A stretch of 64,000 bases of DNA from assembly GCA_030765045.1 (NCBI GenBank), contig CM060961.1:142953538-143017537 (forward strand), written 5' to 3'. Origin of the DNA: Tenodera sinensis (lineage: Eukaryota > Arthropoda > Insecta > Mantodea > Mantidae). The notes beneath the pieces were generated by a model. It worked only from the letters and a program-made list of their open reading frames with translations. It did no database searches and had not been told where the DNA came from. A program made the position numbers and the translations under genes. Positions 1 to 10,419 of this stretch are shown here, in pieces. Position 1 is the first letter of the stretch. Each line of letters starts with the position of its first letter.

Positions 1-1770
1 AGTACATATATAACTTACAACATACCAAAATAGACAAAAAACCTGAAAGGAATAAATATATTTATCAATAACAACCTGTCATATGACCAAAGACAGCAAA
101 TTAAAAAATTAATAATCAGAGAAGACAAAGCAAAAGTAAGGGGAAACAGGCATGCAGCCGAGGTTTAAAACTATGGACAGATGAACAAATTGCAGAGGAA
201 AAGACAAAAAATTAATATGTCAACCGTATTGGATTTCAAAGAAATGCTGAGATGGGAAAGGCATGACTTTTAACTCAAGGATAACCGCAAGAAAGAAAAC
301 AGAAGGCAGCATGTGACTAGATGACAGAGAAGACAGAAAAGAAAGAAACTATAGCTGGTGTATGGACAGGAGAAAAGGAGGGGAAGGCAGGTCACAGTAA
401 TTCATCAGAAAATGAAGATAGTGGTGGGAAACAGCATAAGAAAGCAAATGATAAGGAAACAGTGAGTGGTCTTGAAGGCAACGGCATTAGTGGAAATTTC
501 TCAACCAGCAAGGGGCAATTTGAAAGATAAGTGGAAATAAACCAAGTAAACACGAAGATATGGTGTATGACGAAGTAGAATGGCTGGATAGGAATACAGG
601 CATTATGTATGCGGGTAGAACGGGATGGAAGAAGGGTGAACAGAAAAACACGTGTGCTTACTTGGAAAGATGACAGTTCATAAAAATGGGTATCAGATAA
701 TGTAATAATATATGGTAATATAGTAGTAGCTCATTGAGTCCAGATTAAAATTAGGCAATGAAGGAAGCGTAAATAATGTAATATTAAAAGCTCAATTTGT
801 TTTATGATTGTTAGGGTGTGTATTTCAGTAATAACTAAATCGGCTTTTTACAGAAATAATCTACAGAAAAATATTGAATTCAAACATGCATAAATAAGAA
901 AATCACAAAACAGCTTACTATAGGGGCTATTTCATTAAAGATTTCTTCTGATATAGGTCAATCCACATCAAATCGCACACCCGTAAAACACGACTTTTTC
1001 ATAGGAGGTTCAAATTTTTTTTATGAATAATAGGCATCAAATAAGGAGACCCGTATTTTTTTATTTCTGTATTTTTAAATTATTTGCTTACTTATGGCTA
1101 TTAGAAATTAAGCAATTTCTGCACGCACCGTAATATAAAATCACTTGTTACTCTAAGGCCATATAGAGTTGAGAGTTGGGTTTTGGCACACTGGAAAGAG
1201 TAAATACAACACTTTTAACAACTTTCGATCAATCATTACTACACGCAAATTTTGGACTGTTTTTTTTTTTTATGCTATATTTTGTAAAACCAAAAATAGA
1301 ATTGAAATCAATGTGTTAAAAATCTAAAAAAAATATACATGTATTCCCTGACATTTTATCTATAAAATAAGACATTAAAAACTATGGAGAGAATGCAGGT
1401 GCATTTGCTACAATTTTTTTTCTGGAGGCCAGCAAGTGTTCATGGACAACATGAAGTAGGGATCCGTTTGTACAGCTGGATTCGCCATTCTTGGCTCTTG
1501 GAGGAAGTACGAGATGTAAAGCTTGAAAGCGAGTACCAAGCCAGGTGACTGCAGACAGCATGCGAATTGGTGCATCAGCTTCATATGCTACTCAAATAAC
1601 GCTCTTCTTACTGAGGCAGTACAGTCCATGCAGAAAAATGTCTCCACAATGCACCTTCTTTCTGATACTCCTGTGGCATCTGATACACGCTTTGGAACTT
1701 TTTGAATTTTTTTGAAAAAATCTGATGCAAGCAGTTCTTTGCGTTTAGCTTCTTTCTTAATGTACGCCCA
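1..1770. other. unassigned AT-rich sequence
   Basis: No gene or repeat family is recognised here. A 69-codon open frame at 321-530 (plus) is Lys/Glu/Gly-rich and low in complexity, with no homology that I recognise. A 60-codon frame at 1523-1705 is also unconvincing. The block at 1380-1710 is less AT-rich than its surroundings and could be an old transposon fragment, but no motif supports this. Confidence 0.4.
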
Positions 1771-1944
1771 TAGATATATTCTTCACCACTCTGTCCTCTA
1801 TGTGATCTGCAAGAGGAAATGGATCGAGACCACCTTCAAATATGCCCGACCACTTCTAGTGCCCCATCCATCAGTGAAAAATACTGGACAGCAAGAGGAT
1901 CAATGACTTCATTGTCAGAAATCCAGCATTAGCTAACAACAACA
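1771..1944 (+). mobile_element. 3' end fragment of I-like retroelement family B
   Basis: This stretch is nearly identical to 14314-14477, the 3' end of an RNase H-bearing non-LTR retrotransposon, and ends in the same short CAA-repeat tail. In the 14-kb copy the frame encodes the cysteine/histidine-rich C-terminus typical of these elements (CPLC...C spacing). Here the frame is broken. It is a severely 5'-truncated insertion; no TSD is evident. Confidence 0.75.
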
Positions 1945-1990
1945 GATTTGAAACAGTTTCTCTGCTCTGACTGTGTAATTTTCGGTCCCT

Positions 1991-2000
1991 AATTTAGAAT
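1991..2000. repeat. left TSD of the jockey-like element
   Basis: The 10-mer aatttagaat recurs at 6718-6727 directly after the A tail. The run of A before it leaves an ambiguity of a base or two. Confidence 0.8.
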
Positions 2001-2436
2001 AAAAAATAAAAATAAAAAAAAAAACACAGGAGGCTTTGGATTTGGCTAATATAGCTTGTGTTATACGAATCAAATTTCATCCAAAGGTGACATAATTCGT
2101 ATGTATTTATATGTGTGTAGTGATATAATTTACAGTTAATACGTGATCTATCAACGAGAATGATGGTAGCGTGATTTACTTGAGGATTTTCGGTTTTTGG
2201 ATCATCTGAATAGTGACTACTTTTTGTTGGTTAAGGACGACAAGTTTGACTTTATTTATCGTTTTAAACCAGTGAATGTTTGACTTTATTCCTTGTTCGT
2301 TAAACACCGAAAGTTACCTTCTGCACTAAATTTGAATTACTTTAGTGAGTGTTCTAGGTACTCTATTAATCGTGTGTAATTGTGATACTTTAGTTCACTG
2401 CGTAGTATTCTATAATACGCGCTTTCCTTACACACC

Positions 2437-3729
2437 ATGGCTGTTCCCACTGATACGGGGCAGCTAATTTATTCTGCGATGCAGATGTGTTACCAATCTG
2501 AGGATCAGGTATCTTCTCTACCAGCACCGCCCCCAGCTCCTCAAACCACATCTAGTTGCTCCCAGAGAGAAGCCTCCACTTCATCACACCACCAGCAAAG
2601 ACAGCCCATGCCCGTTTCTTCACACTGCTCTGGTCAAATGCAGCCTATCGACTGCAGCTTGCCTTCCGCCGCCTTTAAACCACACAGCCAGGATGATTGT
2701 CCACGTGACTCAAACAGGAAGAAACTGGGTTCTGTTGTTCCTGTTTCTCCTTTCGCTACAGCCAACCGTTTTGCAGCCTTGGCTAACATGGATTACGAAG
2801 AAGGAGATCGTAGTGAACCTGCGCCTACTACTTCTACTTCCTCATCCCAGAAACCACCTCCCATTTATGTGTCTAATATACTCAACATGAATACTGTTAT
2901 AAAACACTTACAAACGTCCAATGTAGGCGCCTACAAGCTTGTTACACTGGACAGCAACAAGGTCAAGTTCTCTTTCGAGAGTATAGACGGTTATCGTGCA
3001 GCCATACATTATTTTGAGTCACAGAAGGCAGAATTTCACACCTACCAAATGCGTCAGGATCGTAATCTTCGGGTGGTTATTCGTGGGCTTCACCCCACTA
3101 TTGACACTTCTATGGTAATGCAAGAATTAACGTCTCTTGGGTATTCCCCTGCCCAAATGACTCCTGTTTACCATCCCGTGACAAAAGTGCAACTGCCCCT
3201 CTTTTTCTTGGATCTAAAACCAAATCCTCTCAATGACGACATATATAAACTTGATCGTTTATATTACACGACGATAAAAGTGGAGCCACCGAAACCCAAA
3301 AGGGGTGTTATTCAGTGCCTGAACTGCCAGGAATTTGGACACAGCCGTAATTATTGCCACAAGCAACCACGTTGTGTCAAATGTGATGGCAACCATCCTA
3401 CTGCGCAGTGCTCTAAGGCTCCTCACATGCCCCCTCTGTGTGTGAATTGTAAAGGTCCACATACAGCGAATTATAAGGGTTGCCCTGTTCATCGACGGCT
3501 CCAAGCTACTCAGCGGTCTCACATTAATCCCCAACGTACCGTTTCTGGTGTACCCTCTGCTACTGTTCCTTCACTTCATACTTTCCCTCGACTGGAGTCT
3601 ACCGTACCTACTTCTACTGGAGCTGCCTATCCTCGTCCTCCTGTATCTAATGTCCGGCCTCCATCGTCGTCTCCAGATTCTCAGGGCTCACCTGCCGGTG
3701 CTTCACAGTCCTATGCAGCATCAGGGTGA
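2437..3729 (+). CDS. retrotransposon ORF1 (gag-like RNA-binding protein)
   Basis: This is a 430-residue protein. Residues 1-145 are Ser/Pro/Gln-rich and probably disordered. Residues 145-290 form a compact region expected to be the RRM-like/PRE_C2HC part of jockey-type gag. Three zinc knuckles follow at about 294-349, with spacings CX2CX4HX4C, CX2CX3HX4C and CX2CX3HX6C, the classic jockey ORF1 arrangement. A Ser/Pro-rich tail follows. The family binds element RNA and forms the cytoplasmic RNP used for target-primed reverse transcription. The start is the first ATG of the frame and lies about 440 nt into the element. ORF2 begins 113 nt downstream, so translation of ORF2 probably needs reinitiation or an internal start. 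There are no frameshifts. Confidence 0.9.
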   Translation: MAVPTDTGQLIYSAMQMCYQSEDQVSSLPAPPPAPQTTSSCSQREASTSSHHQQRQPMPVSSHCSGQMQPIDCSLPSAAFKPHSQDDCPRDSNRKKLGSVVPVSPFATANRFAALANMDYEEGDRSEPAPTTSTSSSQKPPPIYVSNILNMNTVIKHLQTSNVGAYKLVTLDSNKVKFSFESIDGYRAAIHYFESQKAEFHTYQMRQDRNLRVVIRGLHPTIDTSMVMQELTSLGYSPAQMTPVYHPVTKVQLPLFFLDLKPNPLNDDIYKLDRLYYTTIKVEPPKPKRGVIQCLNCQEFGHSRNYCHKQPRCVKCDGNHPTAQCSKAPHMPPLCVNCKGPHTANYKGCPVHRRLQATQRSHINPQRTVSGVPSATVPSLHTFPRLESTVPTSTGAAYPRPPVSNVRPPSSSPDSQGSPAGASQSYAASG

Positions 3730-3842
3730 ACCAAACCGTTCTCAATTGGATTGCTTGATGGCACGTCTGGATTCTGTCTTTGCTATTCTTCAGCCTCTCC
3801 TTACTACCTTACAACAATTGATTCCTGTTCTGCTTCGTATCC

Positions 3843-6527
3843 ATGGCTAATTTTGTCCCCACTTCAATTCGTATCTGCACTTGGAATTGTCAGAGTATCA
3901 CCAATAAGTTTCATGAATTACTACACTTCCTTACGGTTTATGAAGTAGACCTCCTGTTGGACACAGAAACCAAATTGGCTCCTCACATACATTTCCACAT
4001 TCCTGGCTATGATATCTATCGCGCAGATCAGCCTAACTTGACTAGAATGGGTGGTTCTGCGGTGCTTATCAAAACCTGTTTGGCTCACCACGCCCTTCCA
4101 CCCATTTTGGAGGACTCCTTTCAGGTTGCTCGGATTCAACTTTCTACTACTTCCGCAAACATTCAAGTCGGATCTTTTTATTCTGCTCCTCAGAATCCTG
4201 TTACTCTCGCTGATTTCTGGGGTATCACTCATGCCTTCAAGGCCCCCTTTCTAGTCGGAGGCGACTTTAATTCCAAACATCCTCTTTGGGGTTCGAATCT
4301 CTCAAATCCTAGAGGTAAACTCCTACACACTGCAATTCATCAGTTACACCTAGATGTAATCTCTCCAACTGAACCCACGTTCTACCCGCACAATGGTGGG
4401 ACTCCAGACGTGCTGGATTTCTTCATTGGACGTAATATTTCCCGTCACTGTTCCCTTCTTTCCGTTATTCACGATCTGAGCTCCGATCATTTACCAGTCC
4501 TGCTTACTCTCTCTGACGGTGTGAAGTATAAAGACCTCTTTCCGTCCCTGGTACGATATCCTTTTGATTGGCCTTTGTACACCTCTTTGCTTGCTGGTCT
4601 CACTGTTACGACAGTGCCGCTTAAGTCACCCCGTGATGTTGATGTGGCTGTTTCTACCCTGACTCGTAATATACAGTGTGCCGCCAACCTTGCCAGCAGC
4701 AATATCCACGATCTCCATCCTCGGTCTGTGACTTTCTACTCTCCAGAGATTCGTCTTCTACATTCCATCAAGAAGGACTGTAGGAAACTCTGGGAACGTA
4801 CACATTGCCCACTTCATAAAACTAATTTTAACCGCGCTACTCGGGAGCTGAAGGCTGCCCTACGTGCTGCACGCAGTAATGCTGCTGAAAGCAAACTTCG
4901 AGTCTTAAACACCCGCGATGGATCCTTATGGCAGAAGACTAGAACTTTGACACGCCATTCTGCTGCCATACCGCCTCTTAAGGTTGGCAATACTTGGTTT
5001 TCTACGCCACTTGAAAAGGTCAACCTGTTTTCTGAACTCCTGGTACGACAGTTTTCACCCAATCCTGTGCTCGACGTGGAATTTAATCATCGAGTGGAGG
5101 AAGAACTCACGCAACCTTTATTACTCACTCCTTTGCGACACTACTTTACCCCTGCTGAAGTTAAAAATACCATCGTCCGCTCCTCAGCTCACAAATCTCC
5201 AGGTCCTGATCTTATTGTGCAACCCTTATTACTTCATTTTCCCCGGAATGCGCTAGTCCTGCTAACACAGATCTACAACGCTATTCTCCGCACTGCTCAT
5301 ATCCCTCACCAATGGAAGCATGCTACTGTTATCCTTCTTCCTAAACCTGACAAAGCTAAGAATGATCCCCACAATTATCGTCCTATTAGTTTACTCTCCC
5401 TACTCTCCAAAATCTTCGAACGTCTCCTTCTGCCTCGCCTCTTATCTCAGCTCGTACAATTTATCCCTGATGCTCAGTTTGGATTTCGCCCTCTTCACTC
5501 CTGCTCTCAACAGCTACACCGCATCGTTGACACTATTCTTGATACATATGAACGTCTATCTGTGTGCTTAGGATTGTTTCTGGATACGGAGAAAGCTTTT
5601 GATAAGGTTTGGCACAATGGTTTGTTATTCAAGCTCAAACCGCATCTCTCGGACACCTATTTCCGCCTCCTACAGTCCTATTTGCATAATCGCACCTTTT
5701 CCGTAAAATATGACCATGCCTTCTCCAAGGCCCTTCCTATATCATCTGGTGTGCCGCAAGGAAGCGTACTAGGCCCTTTATTATATCTAGTATATACCTC
5801 CGATTTTCCTCGTCATCCTCAACTCACCATCGCTCACTTTGCCGATGACGTGGCAGCCCTGAGTGTGGGCACTTGTGCTGTGACTGCTAGCCACCTTCAG
5901 GACTTCTGTAATCAAATTCAATCCTGGTGTCAACGTTGGAGGGTGACTATGAACGCTCATAAGTCCAGAGTTGTGAAGTTCACTTACAAAAAGAACGTGA
6001 CCCATCATCCCCTTTACCTGAATGGGACGGAGATACCCACAGCGACTTCCATAAGATACCTTGGCCTTATCTTGGACAGCCGGCTAACATGGGGTCCCCA
6101 TCTCTGTAGTCTAGTGCAGAGGATTCGTCACCGTATCCGCGAAGTCCATCATCTTGTGTCTGGTTCCTCGCCCTTGCCTTTGCGGTACAAGCGCCTGGTA
6201 TATACTTCCCTAATTCGACCCATGTGGCAGTATAGCTGTGCCATTTGGGGTTCTGCAGCTCCATCGCAGATCCTGAGGATCCAGCGTACGCAGAATCGTT
6301 TTCTACGCCTCATGACAGGCGCTCCCTGGTACGTGCGCAACTCTACGCTGCATGCTGATTTAGGTCTACCGGAGGTGATGTGTATCCTCCGAATCTGCTA
6401 CAGAAGACTGCATCAATCCTGTCTGCGCCATGACAATCCTCTGCTCCGCCATATTTATCTTCCTCCTGAACCTCTACGACGAAGACTGAAGCGCCGTTGG
6501 CATTCTGATTTGCGAATGAACATCTAG
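3843..6527 (+). CDS. retrotransposon ORF2 (AP endonuclease-reverse transcriptase)
   Basis: This 894-residue protein has an N-terminal APE-like endonuclease, seen as WNCQSI near residue 12, TETKL, GGDFNSKHPLWGS near 137 and SDHLPV near 214. A reverse transcriptase follows: NYRPISLLSLLSKIFERLLL, QFGFRP, motif A LDTEKAFDKVWH (about 580), motif B GVPQGSVLGPLL (about 635) and motif C FADDVA (about 667). The C-terminus lacks RNase H and ends in the usual thumb/C-terminal region. All catalytic aspartates that can be located are present. The protein would nick target DNA and copy element RNA by target-primed reverse transcription. It is uninterrupted, unlike every other RT in this window. The jockey lineage is favoured; other RNase H-less jockey-superfamily clades are possible. 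Confidence 0.92.
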   Translation: MANFVPTSIRICTWNCQSITNKFHELLHFLTVYEVDLLLDTETKLAPHIHFHIPGYDIYRADQPNLTRMGGSAVLIKTCLAHHALPPILEDSFQVARIQLSTTSANIQVGSFYSAPQNPVTLADFWGITHAFKAPFLVGGDFNSKHPLWGSNLSNPRGKLLHTAIHQLHLDVISPTEPTFYPHNGGTPDVLDFFIGRNISRHCSLLSVIHDLSSDHLPVLLTLSDGVKYKDLFPSLVRYPFDWPLYTSLLAGLTVTTVPLKSPRDVDVAVSTLTRNIQCAANLASSNIHDLHPRSVTFYSPEIRLLHSIKKDCRKLWERTHCPLHKTNFNRATRELKAALRAARSNAAESKLRVLNTRDGSLWQKTRTLTRHSAAIPPLKVGNTWFSTPLEKVNLFSELLVRQFSPNPVLDVEFNHRVEEELTQPLLLTPLRHYFTPAEVKNTIVRSSAHKSPGPDLIVQPLLLHFPRNALVLLTQIYNAILRTAHIPHQWKHATVILLPKPDKAKNDPHNYRPISLLSLLSKIFERLLLPRLLSQLVQFIPDAQFGFRPLHSCSQQLHRIVDTILDTYERLSVCLGLFLDTEKAFDKVWHNGLLFKLKPHLSDTYFRLLQSYLHNRTFSVKYDHAFSKALPISSGVPQGSVLGPLLYLVYTSDFPRHPQLTIAHFADDVAALSVGTCAVTASHLQDFCNQIQSWCQRWRVTMNAHKSRVVKFTYKKNVTHHPLYLNGTEIPTATSIRYLGLILDSRLTWGPHLCSLVQRIRHRIREVHHLVSGSSPLPLRYKRLVYTSLIRPMWQYSCAIWGSAAPSQILRIQRTQNRFLRLMTGAPWYVRNSTLHADLGLPEVMCILRICYRRLHQSCLRHDNPLLRHIYLPPEPLRRRLKRRWHSDLRMNI

Positions 6528-6727
6528 TTCTATACAAATGCTTTTTCTGTAACTGTTTTTCCCTATTTCTGTGTTATATTGTTGGGACTATCGCTGGATG
6601 GCACCCCAATTACACGTTTCATGTTGTTCTGTGTATAGTTTAGCTCAACCATATTGTACCTAATTGTACAGAAGAGTTTCCTTTAATAAAAAAAAAAATA
6701 AATAAAAAAAAAAAAAAAATTTAGAAT

Positions 6728-7542
6728 GTACAGGTGGCATAATTGATTTACGTTATGATCAATGTCTCACAAATTCACTATATTCACTCTTTATCGCAAA
6801 GATCTATGCCTTCAACTGCACTCTGCACTAAAAAGCACCTGTGAATTAGCAAGAACTGTCTCAGATCATGCAGACATCACTACCTTCCCCCTCCCTCACC
6901 ATGTTGTGCATGGTTTCATTCACAGAATTATACAATATGAGCTGATGAAACAGACAAAAGCTATGGATTCGCCTACAGGACTTCCAGTCAAGGTCAGGGG
7001 CCAAGAACGATGGGTCCAGCAGTGCTTTAAAATTACACTCCTTCATTCCTTTGTCAAAAACTGAAGCTTAAGTGAAGCAATTTTCTTTCGAAGGAGGTAG
7101 ACGAGTAGAAATTTAGTTTTGTGTTGTATGGAAACATTAGTTTAAAATGCATATTTTAAAAAGAGTTTGAAGATGCTAATAGCGTCAGCTAGCAGTGTTC
7201 TCCTTACTGTACTGTTGTAACGTTCATGGAACCTCAAGCAGTGAACAGTTGCCTTAAAGGAAGGTGGCAATTGTGCAAGATTACGGTAGCCATCACCGCT
7301 GCCACACTAGTAAGTTAATTACAACTGAACTATTAGAGACTCCATTCTGATTTTTTTTCTGAGAATATTGAATAAACTTCTGTGTATTTTTAGTTTTCTT
7401 TTTTTTTTTTTTTTTCCAGATTTTTAAATGGTCGAGTCTGTTTTATTATCTAACTTTAAAACATTAATTGTATAAAATATAATATTAATTATAATTAATA
7501 AAATGTTCTAATAAATACCTCACGAAATACTGCAATTTATCT
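6728..7542. other. intergenic or intronic, nothing recognised
   Basis: The 100-codon frame at 6762-7064 has no recognisable motif and no splice context that I trust. A poly-T tract lies at 7399-7417. Confidence 0.35.
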
Positions 7543-7869
7543 TTAATTTGAGCCAAAGATCAAGTAATTTGGTTGATTACAGTAGGAGGTATGATTGATC
7601 GAAGGGTGCGGAGTGCGCGATTTTTGGGACATTTCAAAAATTAATATCTGCCAAAATAATTTTTTTTTATAAAACGAAGAAACACGGGTCAAATGTATTT
7701 TGCTCCAAAACAACAACAAAAACTTTTCAAGAAAATCTGAGACATTAAGGTCAATTTTTACCACATTTTGTGCGATTTGACGAAAGTACCTCAGGTTACA
7801 AAACTCATAAGAAATATTTTCTTCATTAAAGTTTCACGGGCGATCAGCCGTGTGAGGTTTGAAAATATT

Positions 7870-7913
7870 GAGCTTTCGGCCATTCTAAACTCCATGGCCT
7901 TCGTCAGAATGAA
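7870..7913 (-). ncRNA. mirror copy of the PLE hammerhead candidate
   Basis: The left fold-back arm repeats the same motif on the minus strand: CTGACGA, 6-bp stem II, GAAAGCTC. The conserved motif in both arms shows that the PLE terminus was duplicated in inverted orientation. Confidence 0.55.
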
Positions 7914-8159
7914 ATGACCGTTATTTTCCCGCTCCCCCTATATATACAATGTTAGATGAGAGGGGGTTGCGTTGCCCTGGCCAATGAGCGGGTGACGATT
8001 TGTGATTGGGCCTGCTGTTTCGGGCTATGTTTGTCACCGGCCACAGTGTTTTCTTGAGGGTCAGTACTTGGACCAGAATCACTATAGTTGCTGTTGTGAA
8101 TGTGTTTCATGGCTATTGTCCAGGCAGGGCTTAGCTGAAGACCGCGGTACTACTGGGAC

Positions 8160-8411
8160 AGAGTCATTAAGGAAGCCATTCAAATCAAACTACATCCAAA
8201 CAATTACAACAGGGACCGCGGTCTTCAGCTAAGCCCTGCCTGGACAATAGCCATGAAACACATTCACAACAGCAACTATAGTGATTCTGGTCCAAGTACT
8301 GACCCTCAAGAAAACACTGTGGCCGGTGACAAACATAGCCCGAAACAGCAGGCCCAATCACAAATCGTCACCCGCTCATTGGCCAGGGCAACGCAACCCC
8401 CTCTCATCTAA
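8160..8411 (+). pseudogene. C-terminal remnant of PLE polyprotein
   Basis: The open frame spans the fold-back loop and the start of the right arm and encodes the conserved PLE tail motif EAIQIKLHPNNYNRDRG...LSPAW. In PLEs this motif follows the GIY-YIG endonuclease. Everything upstream, including the RT, is absent, so the fragment is non-functional. Confidence 0.75.
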
Positions 8412-8452
8412 CATTGTATATATAGGGGGAGCGGGAAAATAACGGTCATTTC

Positions 8453-8496
8453 ATTCTGACGAAGGCCATGGAGTTTAGAATGGCCGAAAGCTCAAT
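8453..8496 (+). ncRNA. candidate minimal hammerhead ribozyme (PLE family 1)
   Basis: The core heptamer CTGACGA (8456-8462) fits hammerhead CUGANGA. A perfect 6-bp stem II follows (GGCCAT 8464-8469 with ATGGCC 8480-8485). Then comes GAAA (8486-8489) and the palindromic AGCT that could make a dimeric stem III, followed by C as cleavage position (8493). Stem I is short (ATT with AAT). PLE terminal repeats are known to carry minimal hammerheads of this kind. Activity is inferred, not shown. Confidence 0.6.
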
Positions 8497-8587
8497 ATTT
8501 TCAAACCTCACACGGCTGATCGCCCGTGAAACTTTAATAAATAACGTGCGCCGTGAAAGCTTTAAATCTTACAATATTTTCTTCATT

Positions 8588-9128
8588 TTCCACAGCAACA
8601 GGGTAAACATCTTCATCATTTGTAAGTTCACTGATTTTTATCCCTTTGGCAAGCCTATTGGATCCTTTCTCCCTTTTCAACCTCCATTTAATCACTACAT
8701 AATCTTCAACCAAGATGAGATGCTTTGTTGCTGACCTCTTTTGAGTTTTCTCGGCACATTCTTTTGTAGATGAGAGTATTATAGTATTGAAACGGGATGA
8801 CTTCATGGCCCCTTCACTTCCTTGAGTGTTACCCTGGAGATGGTTGTGACGATGAAATTGACCGCTAGAAGCAAAACACTCATCCAGTGGATGTGCCAGG
8901 AGCATCTTCCAGATATTAAAAGTAGTTACGAGGCAGATATTTGTGTTCTGGTATTGCTGAAGGGTTGAATGGGTAGGTACTGGCACAATTTAACTCTTTC
9001 ACTGTGTTACCAATTATAGCTGATTTCAGAGAACAAATTTCCAAAATTAAATTTGGACATAGATGAATTTGGATTATTTTGGATCATTTTATTACATCCT
9101 CAGGGTGATAAAATTATTTTAGGGCCTT
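8588..9128 (-). pseudogene. pogo/Tigger-like transposase, C-terminal part
   Basis: This minus-strand segment continues the pogo-like reading of 9507-9975 once the SINE at 9138-9497 is removed. The bridge across that SINE reads HALQRLGSTVFKALK-like, matching the end of a pogo DDE domain. The 150-codon frame 8534-8986 covers most of it, but its last residues read into the PLE. A further degraded C-terminal stretch probably lies at 7545-7812, beyond the PLE. Frames are broken in several places. Confidence 0.6.
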
Positions 9129-9137
9129 GAACACTGT

Positions 9138-9497
9138 TCTGGGTGGCACTATGGCTAAGTGGTTAGACTGTTCGCCTACCACCAAGGCAGCCGGGTTCGA
9201 TCCCAGGGACCCATATGTGGTATTCGTGGTGGATGAAGCAGCATCTAGGCAGATTTTCTCCAGGTTCTCCTTTCTCCCCTGTCACTCATTCCACCAATTG
9301 CTCCATCATCACTTTTCCATTCATCCATTTTGCCTGCATTTCATATCCTCTTCCTCACTTTCATACCTGGTGCTTGGCTGACCACCTGCTTCCATGTCTT
9401 CATTCTGTTCAATCCATAGATTTGTCTGCTTCCCGACAGACATCTGAGGCCTAGGAGGTGTAAGCACCCTGTATGGGGAAGGTAATCAGAAGAAGAA
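9138..9497 (+). mobile_element. tRNA-derived SINE, family S1
   Basis: The head resembles a tRNA promoter, with box A near 9149-9167 (tggctaagtggttag) and box B near 9192-9206 (gggttcgatcccagg). The body resembles the copy at 43636-44009, and the 3' end carries an AAG-repeat tail. A 9-bp TSD, gaacactgt, lies at 9129-9137 and 9498-9506. It interrupts the pogo transposase. Confidence 0.85.
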
Positions 9498-9506
9498 GAA
9501 CACTGT

Positions 9507-9975
9507 GCTACCGAGACGCTGAAGGGCATGAGTTGTGTGAGGTGGTGGGCTTAGCATTTCAATTTCATTCTCTCTGCAGAAGTCTAGACTCTCCAGACTG
9601 CAATGTGAAGTGTGACCATCCAGTACCAACAAATATCTTCTTTGAGGTTGATTCTTCTGAAACTGATGTAACCACTGCAGAAAGACATCTCGTTGATGTA
9701 TCCAGAATCTGTAATAGCAACCTCAGATCTCATGGGTAAATCATTCTTGTAAACATCTCTAAATCTGACCCTTTGAAAACCACAAATGGTGGAATAAGAA
9801 CTCCAGTTGCACTCAGTCACATTTTCATCCCTCTCTACACTGGACAACTTCTCTTGCTGCTTTAGTAGCTATTTTTGAGGGTATGTTATTAAGGAGGACT
9901 CCAGTCTCATCCATGTTAAATACTGGTGCCGTTTTTAAAATGATTATTAACACATAGCAGCAAGAATAATGTTCT
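9507..9975 (-). pseudogene. pogo/Tigger-like transposase, DDE domain
   Basis: Reading the minus strand gives FNMDETGVLLNNIPSKIAT, the first catalytic Asp region of pogo-like DDE domains. Then come a GYI(N)E-type strand, a WLDGHTSH-like segment and RENEIEMLSPPPHTTHALQ, the conserved block with the last catalytic region. At least two frameshifts and in-frame stops occur. Together with 10420-10990 and 8588-9128 this was one transposase of the CENP-B/Tigger type (HTH_psq, CENPB-HTH, DDE_1). Confidence 0.8.
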
Positions 9976-10419
9976 TCTCAGAAAGATGAAATACTGTGAT
10001 AGCAGACGCGATTCCTATCTCCAGGGTCGAGGTTAACGGATGGAATGCATAAATCAATGTTCCTTTATCACAACATATTTATTCATTAACACTTCGTTAT
10101 TTTACACTCTCAGCACCATATTAAATACTCAAAAACCTTCACACTTAAATGATTTGATAGAGTTTACGCTGGATAAAAGTTTGGTGAAAGTTCCATGTCC
10201 ACACGTTACCAAAACACGTCTTATCACCTTGAGCATACAGACGCTACTGAACTAGTTCTCGGCGTCCTTCTGACGCAACACCGCCATTTTTGTATTCATC
10301 CGCGCAAATAGTTTTTATTATTGAACACAACAGACTATCTAGTAACAAGAAAACATTGGCTATCCTGAAAAAATAAGTTCCTGATACACCCAAACAAGAA
10401 CTAGAAATTTATACACTTT
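9976..10419. other. probable insertion between pogo DDE and HTH parts
   Basis: The pogo-like translation is lost here and resumes at about 10420. The interval looks like an unrelated insertion but I identified neither termini nor coding content. Confidence 0.3.

Larger units (their letters stand above)
2001..6717 (+). mobile_element. complete jockey-like non-LTR retrotransposon
   Basis: The element carries two intact ORFs (2437-3729 and 3843-6527), a 3' UTR with AATAAA-like sequence and an A-rich tail (about 6684-6717). It is bounded by a perfect 10-bp TSD, aatttagaat, at 1991-2000 and 6718-6727. The TSD and uninterrupted frames suggest a young and possibly autonomous insertion. Inside the left TSD the element begins with an A-rich tract (2001-2031) rather than unique 5' UTR. 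The lineage (jockey superfamily) is inferred from ORF1 zinc knuckles, EN-RT order, absence of RNase H and the poly(A) tail. Confidence 0.88.
7828..8572 (+). mobile_element. Penelope-like element 3' end as snap-back inverted repeat (family 1)
   Basis: Two arms of about 320 bp, 7829-8148 and 8215-8546, are near-perfect reverse complements around a 66-bp loop. The right arm in plus sense encodes the extreme C-terminus of a PLE polyprotein: EAIQIKLHPNNYNRDRGLQL followed by SPAW, then a stop near 8406. A short unpaired extension (8547-8572) follows the right arm. The insertion is flanked by a 15-bp TSD, aatattttcttcatt, at 7813-7827 and 8573-8587. RT and endonuclease cores are missing. It is inserted into the pogo pseudogene. 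Confidence 0.85.

Noticed and set aside
321..530. 69-codon open frame
   Set aside because: Low-complexity, no motif, no splice or promoter context; likely chance.
1380..1710. possible terminal FATP exon or other coding exon
   Set aside because: Neither strand gives the expected C-terminal FATP sequence and no splice-bounded frame was found.
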